A stretch of 64,000 bases of DNA. Origin: Alphaproteobacteria bacterium. Its GTDB lineage: Bacteria; Pseudomonadota; Alphaproteobacteria; TMED109. Below the pieces are notes generated by a model. It was not told the origin of the DNA. It searched no databases and worked only from the letters and a program-made list of their open reading frames with translations. Below, in pieces: positions 47,913 to 58,030 of the stretch; within the stretch, counting starts at the first letter, position 1; each line of letters opens with the position of its first letter. Position numbers and translations under genes: made by a program. Location: NCBI GenBank assembly GCA_021296265.1, contig JAGWAT010000003.1, forward strand, positions 49,979 to 113,978, in the 5' to 3' direction.

Positions 47913-49217
47913 TCACGAGGCGCGGCCCGGGACGAACTCGGGGTACGACACGAGCCCGATCTCGACTGCATCAGACCCCTGCATCTCGTCCTCCTCGTCG
48001 AGGCGGATGCCCATGACGAGCTTCACCACGTACCAGGCCAGCAGGCTGACGAGGAACACGAAGATCCCGACCGCGATGATGCCGGTCAACTGGGAACCGA
48101 AGCTGGCGTCGGGATTGGTGAGACAAACCGCGAGGGTTCCCCAGATCCCGCAGAACAGGTGCACCGGAATGGCACCGACGACATCATCCAGCCGGAGCCG
48201 GTCAAGGAACGGCACGCCGACCGCAACAATGACGCCGCCGACGCCGCCGATGAGAATCGCGTGCACAAACGTGGGGGTGAGCGGCTCTGCCGTAATGCTG
48301 ACCAGGCCGCCCAGCGCCCCGTTCAGAATGAGCGTGACATCGAGGCGGCGATAAAAGGTGAAGTAGACCGCTGTCGCGGCCAGTGCCCCGCCGCAACCGG
48401 CCAGATAGGTGTTCGCGTAGACGCGCGACATGGCGCTCGCGTCCTCAACCGACGCCAGCGCCAGCTGCGAGCCACCGTTGAAACCCAGCCAGCCCAGCCA
48501 GAGCACGAAGGTGCCCAGCGCCACCAGCGGCACGGCCGACGCCTGCATCGGGTTCACCGTGCCGTCCGCCGCGTACTTGCCGCGCCTCGCCCCCAGCAGG
48601 ATCACTCCGGACAGCGCGCACCAGCCGCCGACGGAGTGCACGATCGTGGAGCCGGCAAAGTCAGAGAATCCGAGTTCACTCAGCCAGCCGCCGCCCCATG
48701 ACCACGCACCCTGGATCGGATAGATGATCGCGACGATCACGAACGCCACCCAGAGGAACGCAGACACGCGGACGCGTTCCGCTACTGCCCCGGACACGAT
48801 GGAGGCGACCGTGCCCACAAACACCATCTGGAAAAACCAGTCAGAGGCCACCGAATAGGAACTCTCCGCCGTTTCCGACGCGGGGTCCGCCACTTCGAAA
48901 AGGCTCAAGGACCCGATGTAGCCGCCGTCGACTCCGTCGTACATCAGGTTGTATCCCAGCAGCGCGTAGGTCACGGCCGCCAGCGAATAGAGCCCGATTT
49001 TCTTCATGCAGATGGCGCCGGCTGACTTGGTTCGCACCATGCCGACTTCCAGCATGCAGAAACCGATGGCCATCGCGCACACCAGCGCCCCGTTCACGAG
49101 GAACGACATCGTGTTGAAAATGAATGCCATCTCGTCCGGTGAGGGTGCGGCGAGGGCGGCAGTCGGCCCGAGCAGAACGGCAAGTGCTGCCGTTCCTGAC
49201 ACACGAAATGTTTTCAC
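47913..49217 (-). CDS. amt: Ammonium transporter (Amt/MEP/Rh), copy 1
   Basis: A 434-residue ammonium channel with a signal peptide (1 to about 24) and eleven helices. The twin-His pore is in TIVHSVGGW and IPVHLFCGIWG; the outer gate and GFCMLEVGMVRTKS are conserved. The C-terminal tail (DEEDEMQGSD...YPEF) is the usual Amt contact for PII. Start is GTG at 49217, with GGAG 7 bases upstream; the frame beyond is not supported. No glnK is found near. Same length as copy 2. Confidence 0.94.
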   Translation of the reverse strand: MKTFRVSGTAALAVLLGPTAALAAPSPDEMAFIFNTMSFLVNGALVCAMAIGFCMLEVGMVRTKSAGAICMKKIGLYSLAAVTYALLGYNLMYDGVDGGYIGSLSLFEVADPASETAESSYSVASDWFFQMVFVGTVASIVSGAVAERVRVSAFLWVAFVIVAIIYPIQGAWSWGGGWLSELGFSDFAGSTIVHSVGGWCALSGVILLGARRGKYAADGTVNPMQASAVPLVALGTFVLWLGWLGFNGGSQLALASVEDASAMSRVYANTYLAGCGGALAATAVYFTFYRRLDVTLILNGALGGLVSITAEPLTPTFVHAILIGGVGGVIVAVGVPFLDRLRLDDVVGAIPVHLFCGIWGTLAVCLTNPDASFGSQLTGIIAVGIFVFLVSLLAWYVVKLVMGIRLDEEDEMQGSDAVEIGLVSYPEFVPGRAS

Positions 49218-49499
49218 GCGATACTCCGATGGAAAGTGTTGTTGACGAACTGGAGAATCGGGCCAGTGCACAACCATCGCCATCGCGTCACGACGGTTAG
49301 CGAAGCCAGCGCCCAGAAGAGCCTACTCTAGTTCGGATTTCCCATCCCGGTCCAACCGTGCCGACATCTGCATGCGGCCAGCGGGACCGGACCCCATCGG
49401 ACCGACCGGGCTCAGCAGGGCCTTGGGGAACCAGTCGGCCCGTCCGACTTCAATTCGTGATGCCGCCACGGCCCGGGCGGCGCGGCCGGTCGACGGGCT

Positions 49500-50333
49500 C
49501 TACGCCCGGCCAGCCTCCACGTCGGCCAGAAACTCTTCAAGGACGGTATTGAACAGGGCGGGATCCTCGAGATTCAGCACGTGTCCGGTATTCGGCATGA
49601 TGAACAGGCGCGCCCGGTCGATACGCTGTTTCAAGAACAGGCCCGGCACCAGGCAGCGTTGGTCGTCATCACCCGAAACGATCAAGGTCGGCACCGGGAT
49701 CGCGCGAATCGCGTCCTCGAGGTCCCATAGACCGGGACGCTCGGCTTGGACGCCGCGCTGCGTCAGCGCGGAACCCTGGTCCGAGTGTTCGGCGAGCCGA
49801 ACCGCAAAGGCCCGCCAGCCGCGCGGGTCTTTCCGCATGAAATTTTCGCGCCCGGGTCCCGATCCATATTCCTCGGCGAACGCTGCCGCCCCCTGCGTCT
49901 CGAAGTTCTTCGCCACCTCCAGCGACATTGCCCGGAACTCCTCGCGCGTGCCGGGCTCGGCGCCATAGCCGCAACCGCAGACCGTGAGCGACAGCGTACG
50001 GGCCGGATAGGCCATCCCGAAATGGAGCGTTGCGAACCCGCCCATTGACAGGCCCACGACATGCGCCCGCTCGATGCCCAGATGGTCGAGGACGGCAAGC
50101 GCGTCGTCGCGGGCCAGATCCTGCGAGTAGCTCGCGGCGTTCTCGGGAATGTCCGAACGGGGATAGCCGCGCGCCGAATAGACGATGCAGCGCCGGCGGC
50201 GGCCAAAATGCGCCAATTGCGGCTCCCAGGCGCGATAGTCGCCCGCGAACTCATGGATGAACAGGATCGGCACGCCGGTGCCGGTTTCCTCGTAGTAGAG
50301 CTTGACGCCGTCTCGCGCGTTTGCATGGCCCAC
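49500..50333 (-). CDS. Alpha/beta hydrolase
   Basis: A 277-residue hydrolase. Oxyanion-loop region FIHEFAGDYRAW, nucleophile S96 in VGLSMGGFA, acid in SGDDDQR and catalytic His in MPNTGHVLNLEDP form a complete triad, in the style of beta-ketoadipate enol-lactonase and C-C hydrolases. Reaction unknown. The GTG at 50333 with GGGAGGATTGACC before it is the best start. It lies between two Amt genes on the same strand, with gaps of 282 and 249 bases, so cotranscription is not certain. Confidence 0.85.
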   Translation of the reverse strand: MGHANARDGVKLYYEETGTGVPILFIHEFAGDYRAWEPQLAHFGRRRRCIVYSARGYPRSDIPENAASYSQDLARDDALAVLDHLGIERAHVVGLSMGGFATLHFGMAYPARTLSLTVCGCGYGAEPGTREEFRAMSLEVAKNFETQGAAAFAEEYGSGPGRENFMRKDPRGWRAFAVRLAEHSDQGSALTQRGVQAERPGLWDLEDAIRAIPVPTLIVSGDDDQRCLVPGLFLKQRIDRARLFIMPNTGHVLNLEDPALFNTVLEEFLADVEAGRA

Positions 50334-50582
50334 GGTCAATCCTCCCCCCGGTTCCGCTGTTCGCTGGCTTCCGGAGGACGCGGCGCGCCGGCTCCAGGAT
50401 CCGAACCGGTCTAGCACATCGCCGGGTGCCGCTCCACCGGCCCTGCCCGCCCGGGACCCGGGCCGTTGCGCCGCGCCGCTGGGGGTCAGCTCCGACAGCC
50501 GTGCAGTGCGTCCATGCGCGCGTCCCGCGCCGCACCCGTCAAGCCGTCCGTTCCGACCGGCGAGCGGACCCGGGCACCGAGG

Positions 50583-51887
50583 TTACCCGGAGCGACCGGT
50601 CACAAACTCCGGATACGACACCACCCCAACCTCCGTGAGGTCGGAACCGTGCATTTCTGCCTCCTCGTCGAGGCGGATCCCCAAGATGAGCTTGACCACG
50701 TACCACACCAGCAGGCTGGCAGCGAACGCGAACAGACCGATCGCGACGATCCCGATCAGCTGGGTAACAAGGCTCGCCTCGGGATTGGTGAGACAGACCG
50801 CAATAGTTCCCCAGACACCGGCGAACAGGTGGACCGGAACCGCCCCGACCACGTCGTCAAGCTTGAGGCGGTCGAGGAACGGCACACCGAGTGCGACGAT
50901 GACGCCACCGATTCCGCCGATCAGGATGGACTGGACAAAGGACGGAGCCAAAGGCTCCGCGGTGATGCTCACCAGCCCACCGAGCACGCCGTTGAGAATC
51001 AGTGTGATGTCGAGCTTCCGGTACACAGCGAAGTAGGTTGCCGCTGCTGCGAGTGCTCCTCCGCATCCGGCCAGGTAAGTATTGGCGTAAATCCGTGCCA
51101 TCGCGCTTGCGTCGGCCACTGACCCCAAGGCAAGCTGCGAGCCGCCGTTGAAGCCAAGCCAACCAATCCACAGCACGAACGCGCCAAGCGCCACCAGCGG
51201 CACAGCTGATGCCTGCACCGGGTTGACCTTGCCATCGGCGCTGAACTTTCCATGCCGCGCACCCAGCAGGATGATGCCGGCCAGAGCGCACCAGCCGCCG
51301 ACGGAGTGCACGATCGTGGAGCCGGCGAAGTCGGAAAATCCGAGTTCACTCAACCAGCCGCCGCCCCAAGACCACGCGCCCTGGATCGGATAGATGACCG
51401 CAACTAGCACCGCAATCACCAGCAGGAACGGGATCACCCGCACCCGCTCGGCGACGGCCCCGGACACGATCGAGGCGGTGGTGGCCACGAACACGACCTG
51501 AAAGAACCAATCGGAGGCTGCTGCGTAGCCGCCGTCAGCAGCCTCTGCAGCCGGGTCGGGCGTGTCAAACAGCCCCAGGGACCCGACGAACCCGCCGTCG
51601 ACCCCGCTGTACATCAAGTTGTAGCCGACGATCGCGTAGGTGACCCCGGCGATCGAGAATAGGCCGATGTTCTTCACGCAGATCGCGCTCGTCGACTTGG
51701 TTCGCACCATGCCCGCTTCCAGCATGCAGAAACCGATCGCCATCGCGAACACCAGGACCCCGTTCGCTAGGAACGACAACGTGTTGAAGATGAACGCCGC
51801 GTCTTCCGGCGACGCCGCCGCCGACGCCGCGGCTGGCCCGAACAGGACGGCTGCTACGGCCGCCCCGGAAACAAGGAATGTTTTCAT
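50583..51887 (-). CDS. amt: Ammonium transporter (Amt/MEP/Rh), copy 2
   Basis: A 434-residue close paralog of copy 1, matching it along the full length, including the MKTF-VSG signal start, the twin-His motifs (TIVHSVGGW, VPVHLFAGVWG) and the DEE-EM-GSD tail. ATG at 51887 is preceded by GGAGAATCGC. The frame stays open to 52163 without family likeness. A sigma-54-like site lies about 225 bases upstream. Confidence 0.94.
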   Translation of the reverse strand: MKTFLVSGAAVAAVLFGPAAASAAASPEDAAFIFNTLSFLANGVLVFAMAIGFCMLEAGMVRTKSTSAICVKNIGLFSIAGVTYAIVGYNLMYSGVDGGFVGSLGLFDTPDPAAEAADGGYAAASDWFFQVVFVATTASIVSGAVAERVRVIPFLLVIAVLVAVIYPIQGAWSWGGGWLSELGFSDFAGSTIVHSVGGWCALAGIILLGARHGKFSADGKVNPVQASAVPLVALGAFVLWIGWLGFNGGSQLALGSVADASAMARIYANTYLAGCGGALAAAATYFAVYRKLDITLILNGVLGGLVSITAEPLAPSFVQSILIGGIGGVIVALGVPFLDRLKLDDVVGAVPVHLFAGVWGTIAVCLTNPEASLVTQLIGIVAIGLFAFAASLLVWYVVKLILGIRLDEEAEMHGSDLTEVGVVSYPEFVTGRSG

Positions 51888-52304
51888 GCGATTCTCCGAC
51901 GCATCCCCGGAATTCCGTTCTCGGTAACAGGTCGAGCTCCACCGCACGTACCGCGGCTTCGGTTCCGGCTTGGATGTACAAGTCTTCCTGACAGCGCCCA
52001 GCATCCGGACGGGACCTAGCAGCGGTCGGACCGCAAGCCGGCCCGTATCCGTCGCCCGCGGAATCGCGGCAGAGGGCACGGGTGGGTGGGGCAACTCCCC
52101 GTCACGGATACAAACAAGAATCATGCCAACCCATGGGGCGCTGCTCTCGCACCCCGAAAACATCTAGATGCCTACAAATTAATCATTAAGTATTCCGATA
52201 TGCCTGTGGTGTATGCAAAACATCGGCATAGTTGACGCTGGCCGGATGTGGTGGAGGCGGCAACCGCCGGTCTCTGGGCGCGCCTGATGGACGGGGCTGG
52301 ACGC
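51888..52304. other. Intergenic region upstream of Amt copy 2
   Basis: No gene. It contains a sigma-54-like sequence (52113-52129), a 10-bp palindrome CATCTAGATG (52161-52170), and an AT-rich patch (about 52160-52225) unusual in this GC-rich window, with TATGCC (52199-52204) and GGCATA (52225-52230) as an inverted repeat. Confidence 0.5.
52113..52129 (-). promoter_or_regulatory. Sigma-54-like promoter for Amt copy 2
   Basis: The minus strand reads TTGGCATG-ATTC-TTGTT. The -24 element and the 4-base spacing fit the sigma-54 consensus TGGCAYG-N4-TTGCW; the -12 element has T in place of the well-conserved C. Nitrogen control of amt genes makes it plausible. Confidence 0.4.
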
Positions 52305-52997
52305 CTACGTGCCCGAACGGGGGCCGAACACCGCCGTGCCGACCCGAACATGCGTCGCCCCCAGGTGGATCGCGGCTTCGTAATCGGCGCTCATGCCCAT
52401 GCTCAGTTCAGCCAGGCCCTGTCGATCCCGGAGCGCCCGCAGGAGCCCGAAGTACGGCACTGGATCGGCATCCCGCGGTGGAATGCCCATAACCCCTGCC
52501 ACCGCCAGCCCCAGACCTTCCCGGCACCAAGTGATAAACCGGTCGGCATCAGCCGGTGGGCAGCCGCCTTTCTGGGGCTCCTCGCCGACATTGACTTGCA
52601 CCAGCAGCCGCACGGACCGGTTCCGAATCTCGATGCTGCGCGCCAGGGCACGGGCCACGGATTCCCGGTCGACGCTCTCGATCACGTGCGCCAGCCGCGC
52701 CACATCCGCGGCCTTGTTGGACTGCAGCCGTCCCACGAACCGGAGTTCCGCCGCCGGGTAGCGCCCGAGCAGCGTCGGCCACTTGGCCTGCATTTCCTGG
52801 ACGCGGTTCTCTGCAAACACCCGGTGACCGGCAACCAGCAGGCTCTCGATGGACTGGGACGCGACGCCTTTCGACACGGCGATCAGGGAAACGCTCCCGG
52901 GATCCCGGCCGGCCTCGCGTTCCGCGGCCCGGATAGTCGTCAACACCGATTGCCAGCGTGCGGCAAGCCAAGAGGTGGCGGCAGTCTGCGCGGGCAT
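52305..52997 (-). CDS. YggS/PROSC family PLP-binding protein
   Basis: A 230-residue PLP-homeostasis protein with an alanine-racemase-like barrel. The PLP lysine is K43 in LIAVSKGV; FAENRVQEMQAKW, RFVGRLQSNKA, VNVGEEPQKGG, LSMGMSADYEAAI and VRVGTAVFG follow in the family order. It shares a 19-base gap with the divergent TenI-like gene. Confidence 0.93.
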   Translation of the reverse strand: MPAQTAATSWLAARWQSVLTTIRAAEREAGRDPGSVSLIAVSKGVASQSIESLLVAGHRVFAENRVQEMQAKWPTLLGRYPAAELRFVGRLQSNKAADVARLAHVIESVDRESVARALARSIEIRNRSVRLLVQVNVGEEPQKGGCPPADADRFITWCREGLGLAVAGVMGIPPRDADPVPYFGLLRALRDRQGLAELSMGMSADYEAAIHLGATHVRVGTAVFGPRSGT

Positions 52998-53016
52998 GGC
53001 CTAGATTGAAATTGCC

Positions 53017-53700
53017 ATGATGGCCGATTCTAGCAAACGCCTCCGCCTCCCCCGGTTGTGGTTTCTCAGCGCCGAGGAGCGCGGCATCGACGCCCGCGCA
53101 ATCGTGCCGACGCTGCCTCGCGGTGTCGGCGTGATCTACCGGGACTACCGCAATCCTCGCCGCCGGCAACGGGCACGGGAACTCGCCCGCTCGTGCCGGC
53201 AGAACGGGCTGCTGCTGCTTACGGGGAGTTCGCGCTCCCCCGCGCTACTGCCACCGGCGGGCGGCGTGCATGTCCCTTGGTGGGGCCGGCGCCCGCATCG
53301 CGCCGGGGGTATCGTCACACTGTCGGTGCACCGTGCCAGCGACCTGCGCCGGGCCAGGGCCAGCCGGGCTGACCTGTTCGTGGTCGCGCCGGTGTTCCGG
53401 ACCGGCGCGCATCCGGAGGCCGCTCCCCTCGGGCCGTTGCGCTTGGGCCTGCTCGCACGCCATCTGCCGGGACCGGTCGCCGCGCTCGGCGGCATCACAC
53501 CGATTACGGCGCGCCGCCTGAAGGGGCTTCGTGTGTACGCCGTTTGCGGAAGCAGTCTGTTCGCATCGCCGGGCGTGACCGGAGAATTGACCGGGCTCCG
53601 TGTATGGTGTGGGCCGCCCTCCGCGCGACCTCAGGTCCGCGCCTCGAATCCGCGCGCCGCACGACGGTTCCCAACGCATGCCCGGTTACAAACCCGCTGA
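53017..53700 (+). CDS. Thiamine phosphate synthase / TenI-like protein
   Basis: A 227-residue TIM-barrel protein of the ThiE/TenI group. Seen are [29 protein letters not shown] and [15 protein letters not shown], but several ThiE catalytic residues are not evident, so TenI-like (aminase or regulatory) or a degenerate ThiE is likely. The last 30 residues are Arg/Pro-rich and go beyond the usual fold; the end overlaps leuS by 23 bases. Confidence 0.75.
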   Translation: MMADSSKRLRLPRLWFLSAEERGIDARAIVPTLPRGVGVIYRDYRNPRRRQRARELARSCRQNGLLLLTGSSRSPALLPPAGGVHVPWWGRRPHRAGGIVTLSVHRASDLRRARASRADLFVVAPVFRTGAHPEAAPLGPLRLGLLARHLPGPVAALGGITPITARRLKGLRVYAVCGSSLFASPGVTGELTGLRVWCGPPSARPQVRASNPRAARRFPTHARLQTR

Positions 53701-56239
53701 ACTTGAAGCCAAGTGGCAACAGGCATGGGACGAGGCGGAGGTCTATCGGACGCCGCCGGCGTCGGACGCCCCTGATCGTTATGTCCTGGAGATGCTCCCA
53801 TATCCGTCGGGACGCATTCACATGGGCCACGTCAGGGTCTACACGCTGGGCGACGTGCTCGCGCGCTACTCGCGGGCGCGCGGCTACAACGTGCTCCACC
53901 CGATGGGCTGGGACGGCTTCGGCCTACCGGCCGAGAACGCAGCCATGGAGCACGGCGTTCACCCGGCAAAGTGGACCTGGTCCAACATCGAAACGATGCG
54001 CGCCCAACTTCGGTCGATGGGCCTCAGCTACGACTGGGACTGCGAGGTGGCGACCTGCAGCCCCGAGTACATGCGCGAGCAGCAGCGCCTGTTCCTCAAG
54101 ATGCTGAATGCCGGCCTGATCTACCGGGCCGAGGCGTGGGCCAACTGGGATCCCGTCGAACACACGGTCCTGGCCAACGAACAGGTGATCGACGGCCGTG
54201 GCTGGCGCTCCGGTGCGCTGATCGTGCGACGCCTGCTGCCGCAGTGGTTCTTCCGCATCACGCGCTACGCGGGCGAGCTCCTTGAAGCCCTTGATCGCCT
54301 TCCGCGCTGGCCGGAGCGCGTCAAGACGATGCAACGAAACTGGATCGGGCGGTCCGAAGGCGCCCTGATGCGCTTCCAGGTCGTAGGGAACGACCAGGAG
54401 GTCGAGGTTTTCACGACGCGGCCAGACACAATCTTCGGCGCCACGTTCATCGCGCTGTCCCCGGATCATCCGCTCAGCCGAACCTGCGCGGACACGAACC
54501 CGGCGGTCGACGCGTTCATCCGGGAATGCACGCGCGACCCCGGCCGGCGGGATCACGATGCCGCCGGACCCGCCGGCAAGACCGGTGTCGATACCGGGCT
54601 GCACGTACAGCACCCCTTCCTCGAGCGGTCCCTCCGTGTCTTCGTCGCCGACTACGTGCTGATGGAATACGGCACCGGGGCCATCTTTGCGGTACCTGCG
54701 CATGACCAGCGCGACCTCGACTTTGCCCGCGCCCACCAGCTTGACGTGGCGCCGGTCGTCGAACCGCCGCCAGGCGTTGAGCACCCGGGGCCCGACGAAG
54801 CGTATGTCGGCGACGGCACGCTCGTGAATTCCGGGTTCCTCGACGGACTGGACGTGGCCGCGGCCAAACAGGCGGTGATCGACCGGCTGGGCACGAACAG
54901 CAAGCGCAGCGTCCAGTATCGCCTTCATGACTGGTGCGCATCGCGCCAGCGCTACTGGGGCTGTCCGGTGCCGGTCATCTTTTGTCCGGACTGCGGCGTC
55001 GTGCCAGTGCCCGACTCCGACCTTCCCGTCACGCTGCCGGACGACGTCCGGTTCGACCAGCCGGGCAATCCGCTGGAGCGGCACGCCGTCTGGAAGACCG
55101 TCCCGTGTCCGGGGTGCGGCGCAACGGCCGAGCGCGAAACCCAGACGCTCGACACCTTCGTGGATTCCGCTTGGTACTACTACCGCTACACATCAGCCCG
55201 CGCCGAGCAGCCGCTCGAGCGCGCGGCGGTCACCCGATGGTGTCCGACGTTCCAGTACGTGGGCGGGATTGAACACGCCATTCTCCACCTCCTTTATGCG
55301 CGCTTCTTCACGCGGGCGCTGCGGGATATCGGCGAACTCCCGTTCGACGAGCCGTTCGACGGGCTCTACTGCCAGGGCATGGTGTGTCATCGGACGTACC
55401 GCGAACCGGCCGCCGGAACCTGGCTTTATCCGGAGGAAGTCGAGGTGACCCGCAACGGCGGCTTCCGGCGCCGCTCCGACGGGGTGCCGGTGGTGGCCGG
55501 GCGCATTGAGAAAATGTCGAAGTCGCGCCGCAACGTCGTCGATCCCGTTGACATCATCGCGACCTACGGAGCCGACGTCGCGCGCCTCTTCATGCTGTCG
55601 GACAGCCCGCCCGAACGCGATCTGGAATGGACCACCGCCGGCGTGGAAGGGGCTGCCCGCTATCTGCAGCGGATCTGGCGGGCTTTCGACGAGCTTGAGC
55701 CGGGGCCGGTCGACGCTGTCCGGCCGGTCAGCTTCGCGCCGGCCGCCCAGGCACTGCGGCAAGCCACCCACCGCACGATCCGCGCCGTGGAAGCGGATAT
55801 CGAGGCGTTTCGTCACAATCGAGCCGTGGCCCACCTGCGTTCCCTGTCGAACGCGTTTCTGCGTTTCGACGTACCGGCCGCCGGAGCCGGGGGGGCATGG
55901 GCGCTCCGGGAGGCGCTCGAGACGTTCGTGCGGCTGTCAGCCCCGCTGATCCCGCATCTCGCGGAGGAGCTTTGGCAGCGCCTCGGACGCGTCGGTTTCG
56001 TCTGCCAGAGCGCGTGGCCGGAAGCCGACCCCGAACTGACTACCGAGACGCGTGCAACCGTCGCGGTCCAGGTCAACGGCAAGCTGCGGGGCACGATTGA
56101 GGTGGCCCCCGGGACGGGCGAGGCCGACACCCGGGAAGCGGCGCTGCGGCTGCCGAACGTGGTGCGCGCCATCGAAGGCGCCGAGGTACGCAAGGTGATC
56201 GTCGTGCCGGACAAGGTCGTCAACGTCGTTGCTCGGTAG
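53678..56239 (+). CDS. leuS: Leucyl-tRNA synthetase
   Basis: An 853-residue class Ia synthetase. HIGH is PSGRIHMGH (about residues 43-51) and KMSKS is exact at about 612-616. The editing domain contains TTRPDTIFG and AVPAHDQRD; zinc-type Cys pairs appear around CPDCG and CPGCG. ATG at 53678 gives [14 protein letters not shown], the family N-terminus. lptE and holA follow in the conserved alphaproteobacterial order. Confidence 0.97.
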   Translation: MPGYKPAELEAKWQQAWDEAEVYRTPPASDAPDRYVLEMLPYPSGRIHMGHVRVYTLGDVLARYSRARGYNVLHPMGWDGFGLPAENAAMEHGVHPAKWTWSNIETMRAQLRSMGLSYDWDCEVATCSPEYMREQQRLFLKMLNAGLIYRAEAWANWDPVEHTVLANEQVIDGRGWRSGALIVRRLLPQWFFRITRYAGELLEALDRLPRWPERVKTMQRNWIGRSEGALMRFQVVGNDQEVEVFTTRPDTIFGATFIALSPDHPLSRTCADTNPAVDAFIRECTRDPGRRDHDAAGPAGKTGVDTGLHVQHPFLERSLRVFVADYVLMEYGTGAIFAVPAHDQRDLDFARAHQLDVAPVVEPPPGVEHPGPDEAYVGDGTLVNSGFLDGLDVAAAKQAVIDRLGTNSKRSVQYRLHDWCASRQRYWGCPVPVIFCPDCGVVPVPDSDLPVTLPDDVRFDQPGNPLERHAVWKTVPCPGCGATAERETQTLDTFVDSAWYYYRYTSARAEQPLERAAVTRWCPTFQYVGGIEHAILHLLYARFFTRALRDIGELPFDEPFDGLYCQGMVCHRTYREPAAGTWLYPEEVEVTRNGGFRRRSDGVPVVAGRIEKMSKSRRNVVDPVDIIATYGADVARLFMLSDSPPERDLEWTTAGVEGAARYLQRIWRAFDELEPGPVDAVRPVSFAPAAQALRQATHRTIRAVEADIEAFRHNRAVAHLRSLSNAFLRFDVPAAGAGGAWALREALETFVRLSAPLIPHLAEELWQRLGRVGFVCQSAWPEADPELTTETRATVAVQVNGKLRGTIEVAPGTGEADTREAALRLPNVVRAIEGAEVRKVIVVPDKVVNVVAR

Positions 56240-56735
56240 GCTGATCAGGCGCCTGGTGACGGCCGCCGTACTGGCCGCGGTGGTCGCAGGGTGCGGGTTC
56301 GAACCTCTCCACGGGCCTGCTGTCAACGCTGCGCTCAACGGGATCGACGTCTCCCCGATCCCGGGCGGGGCGGGCGAACTGCTGTACCGGGCGCTGGTGG
56401 ACCGGCTGCATCCCGGCGGGCGGGCGGCCACCCCGGCCTACCGGCTCGACGTGACACTCCGGCTGACGAACTCGCCGCTGGTTATTGACCAGTCGACGTT
56501 CGTTCGTCGGTACGACGTCCATCTGCAGGCGCACTATCAGCTGATTGAAGTCGCCACCGGCCGCGAGATCGGCGGCGCGGAACGGGATGCACACGCCAAT
56601 CACGGCGTCATTCCCAACGAGATCTACGGCACCCTGGTCGGTTCGCAGGCGGCCTTGCAGCGAGCCGCGAACGTGCTCGCTGGCGTCATTGCGACCGACG
56701 CCGCACTCCTGATTCGGGCCGATCTGAGCGGATGA
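56229..56735 (+). CDS. lptE: LPS assembly lipoprotein LptE
   Basis: A 168-residue lipoprotein that plugs LptD at the outer membrane. The N-terminus has an RRL start, a hydrophobic run and the lipobox VVAGC (Cys 22), then GFEPLHG and a YRLDVTL strand. TTG at 56229 overlaps the end of leuS; GTG 56256 is an alternative that removes the basic n-region. Position between leuS and holA is diagnostic, since LptE sequences vary widely. Confidence 0.85.
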   Translation: MLGRLIRRLVTAAVLAAVVAGCGFEPLHGPAVNAALNGIDVSPIPGGAGELLYRALVDRLHPGGRAATPAYRLDVTLRLTNSPLVIDQSTFVRRYDVHLQAHYQLIEVATGREIGGAERDAHANHGVIPNEIYGTLVGSQAALQRAANVLAGVIATDAALLIRADLSG

Positions 56736-57739
56736 AGCTTTCCGCCCACCAGGTCGAGGGATTTTGTACCAATCCGTCGCCGGACATGCGGGCCGTGCTG
56801 CTATACGGACCGGACCAGGGGCTCATTGCCGAACGGTTCGAGCAGATCTCGGGAGCGCTGGCGCCCGACCTGAACGACCCGTTCCAAGTGGTGGGTCTCG
56901 ACGGCGCCGAGGTCGCCGCGGACATGGCGCGATTCCTCGACGAAGCCGCGCAGATCTCACTCGACGGCAGGCGACGCGTGCTCCGAATCCGCCATGCCGG
57001 CGAAGCCGTCACCGCGGCGATCGACGCGTTCCTCAAGTCCGAGGGAGACGATGCGGTCGTCCTGGTTCAGAGCGGCGACCTCGGGCCCCGCTCGGGCCTC
57101 CGCCGGTTGTTCGAACGTGCGGAAGCTGCAGCTGCTGCGCCCTGCTACACGGACGACGGCCGGACGGTCGAGCGGCTGCTCCGCGACGTCCAGAAGTCGC
57201 ACGGCATCGAGATCGACCCGGATGCCCATGCCTACCTGGTGGTCCGGCTCGGGCGCGACCGTGGCGTGACCCGAAGCGAGCTCGAGAAACTGGTCCTGTT
57301 TGCGGGCGACGGCGGCGCCCTCGACTACGAGTCCGCCGTGGCGCTGGCCGGTGACAACGCGCTGCTCGGTGCGGATGCGCTTGCCGACGCCGTCGGGCTG
57401 GGCCAGGCAGCAGACGCGTTCCGAGCCCTCAGGCGGCTGTACGAAGAAGGGCTTAACGAGATTGCGGTGCTCCGGCGACTCCTCCGTCACTTTCAGAGTC
57501 TGCACGTGGTGACCGCGGCACCAGATCCCCTGCTGGCCGTGCGGAAGCTGCAGCCCCCTATCCATTTCAAGCGGAAAGCCGCGGTGGAAACGCAGGCCAA
57601 GCAGTGGTCAGCGCCGCGCGTTGAGCGAGTTCTGCGCCTGCTCGGGCGTGCCGAGCAGCTGTGCAAGCGAACCGGGATGCCGGGCCGGGCGGTCGTGCAG
57701 GAAGCGGTACTCCGGATCGCGCGGATCGCCGGTACCTGA
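56732..57739 (+). CDS. holA: DNA polymerase III delta subunit
   Basis: A 335-residue clamp-loader subunit that opens the sliding clamp. The AAA+-like start reads VLLYGPDQGLIAERFEQI, followed by GDGGALDYESAVALAGD and the C-terminal collar domain (RTGMPGRAVVQEAVLRIARI). The ATG overlaps lptE by 4 bases. It is the last chromosomal core gene before the integrase island. Confidence 0.92.
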   Translation: MKLSAHQVEGFCTNPSPDMRAVLLYGPDQGLIAERFEQISGALAPDLNDPFQVVGLDGAEVAADMARFLDEAAQISLDGRRRVLRIRHAGEAVTAAIDAFLKSEGDDAVVLVQSGDLGPRSGLRRLFERAEAAAAAPCYTDDGRTVERLLRDVQKSHGIEIDPDAHAYLVVRLGRDRGVTRSELEKLVLFAGDGGALDYESAVALAGDNALLGADALADAVGLGQAADAFRALRRLYEEGLNEIAVLRRLLRHFQSLHVVTAAPDPLLAVRKLQPPIHFKRKAAVETQAKQWSAPRVERVLRLLGRAEQLCKRTGMPGRAVVQEAVLRIARIAGT

Positions 57740-57869
57740 CACTCCCAGACGCCTACCTCCCGCATAGACAATGTAACGATTACGGCGCATTTCTGCCGCT
57801 CGCCGACTTTCGCACTCCAGCTCCCACCTGCGCCGACTTGTCCCGACAGGAGTAATCCATCCTTTGGTT

Positions 57870-57875
57870 TATAAT
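57870..57875 (+). promoter_or_regulatory. Possible -10 element ahead of the first integrase
   Basis: An exact TATAAT in a short AT-rich patch, 156 bases before the integrase GTG. No convincing -35 element at the right spacing was found. Confidence 0.25.
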
Positions 57876-58030
57876 AGGCTACGAAGAACCCGGAAGATTT
57901 CAGCGCCGCGGCCGGTTGCCGCCACCTGCACTCTGGAGAACTCTCCACCATCCCTGATTATCCCCCCAGTCGGTTGCGGTTCGATTACGGTTTCGATACC
58001 GTGGCCACCCGCAACCGGAGAAACCGGGCC

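Noticed and set aside
49218..49499. Search for a sigma-54 promoter before Amt copy 1
   Set aside because: No TGGCAC-N5-TTGC pattern found on the minus strand; TCGGCACGG near 49350 lacks a correctly spaced -12 element.
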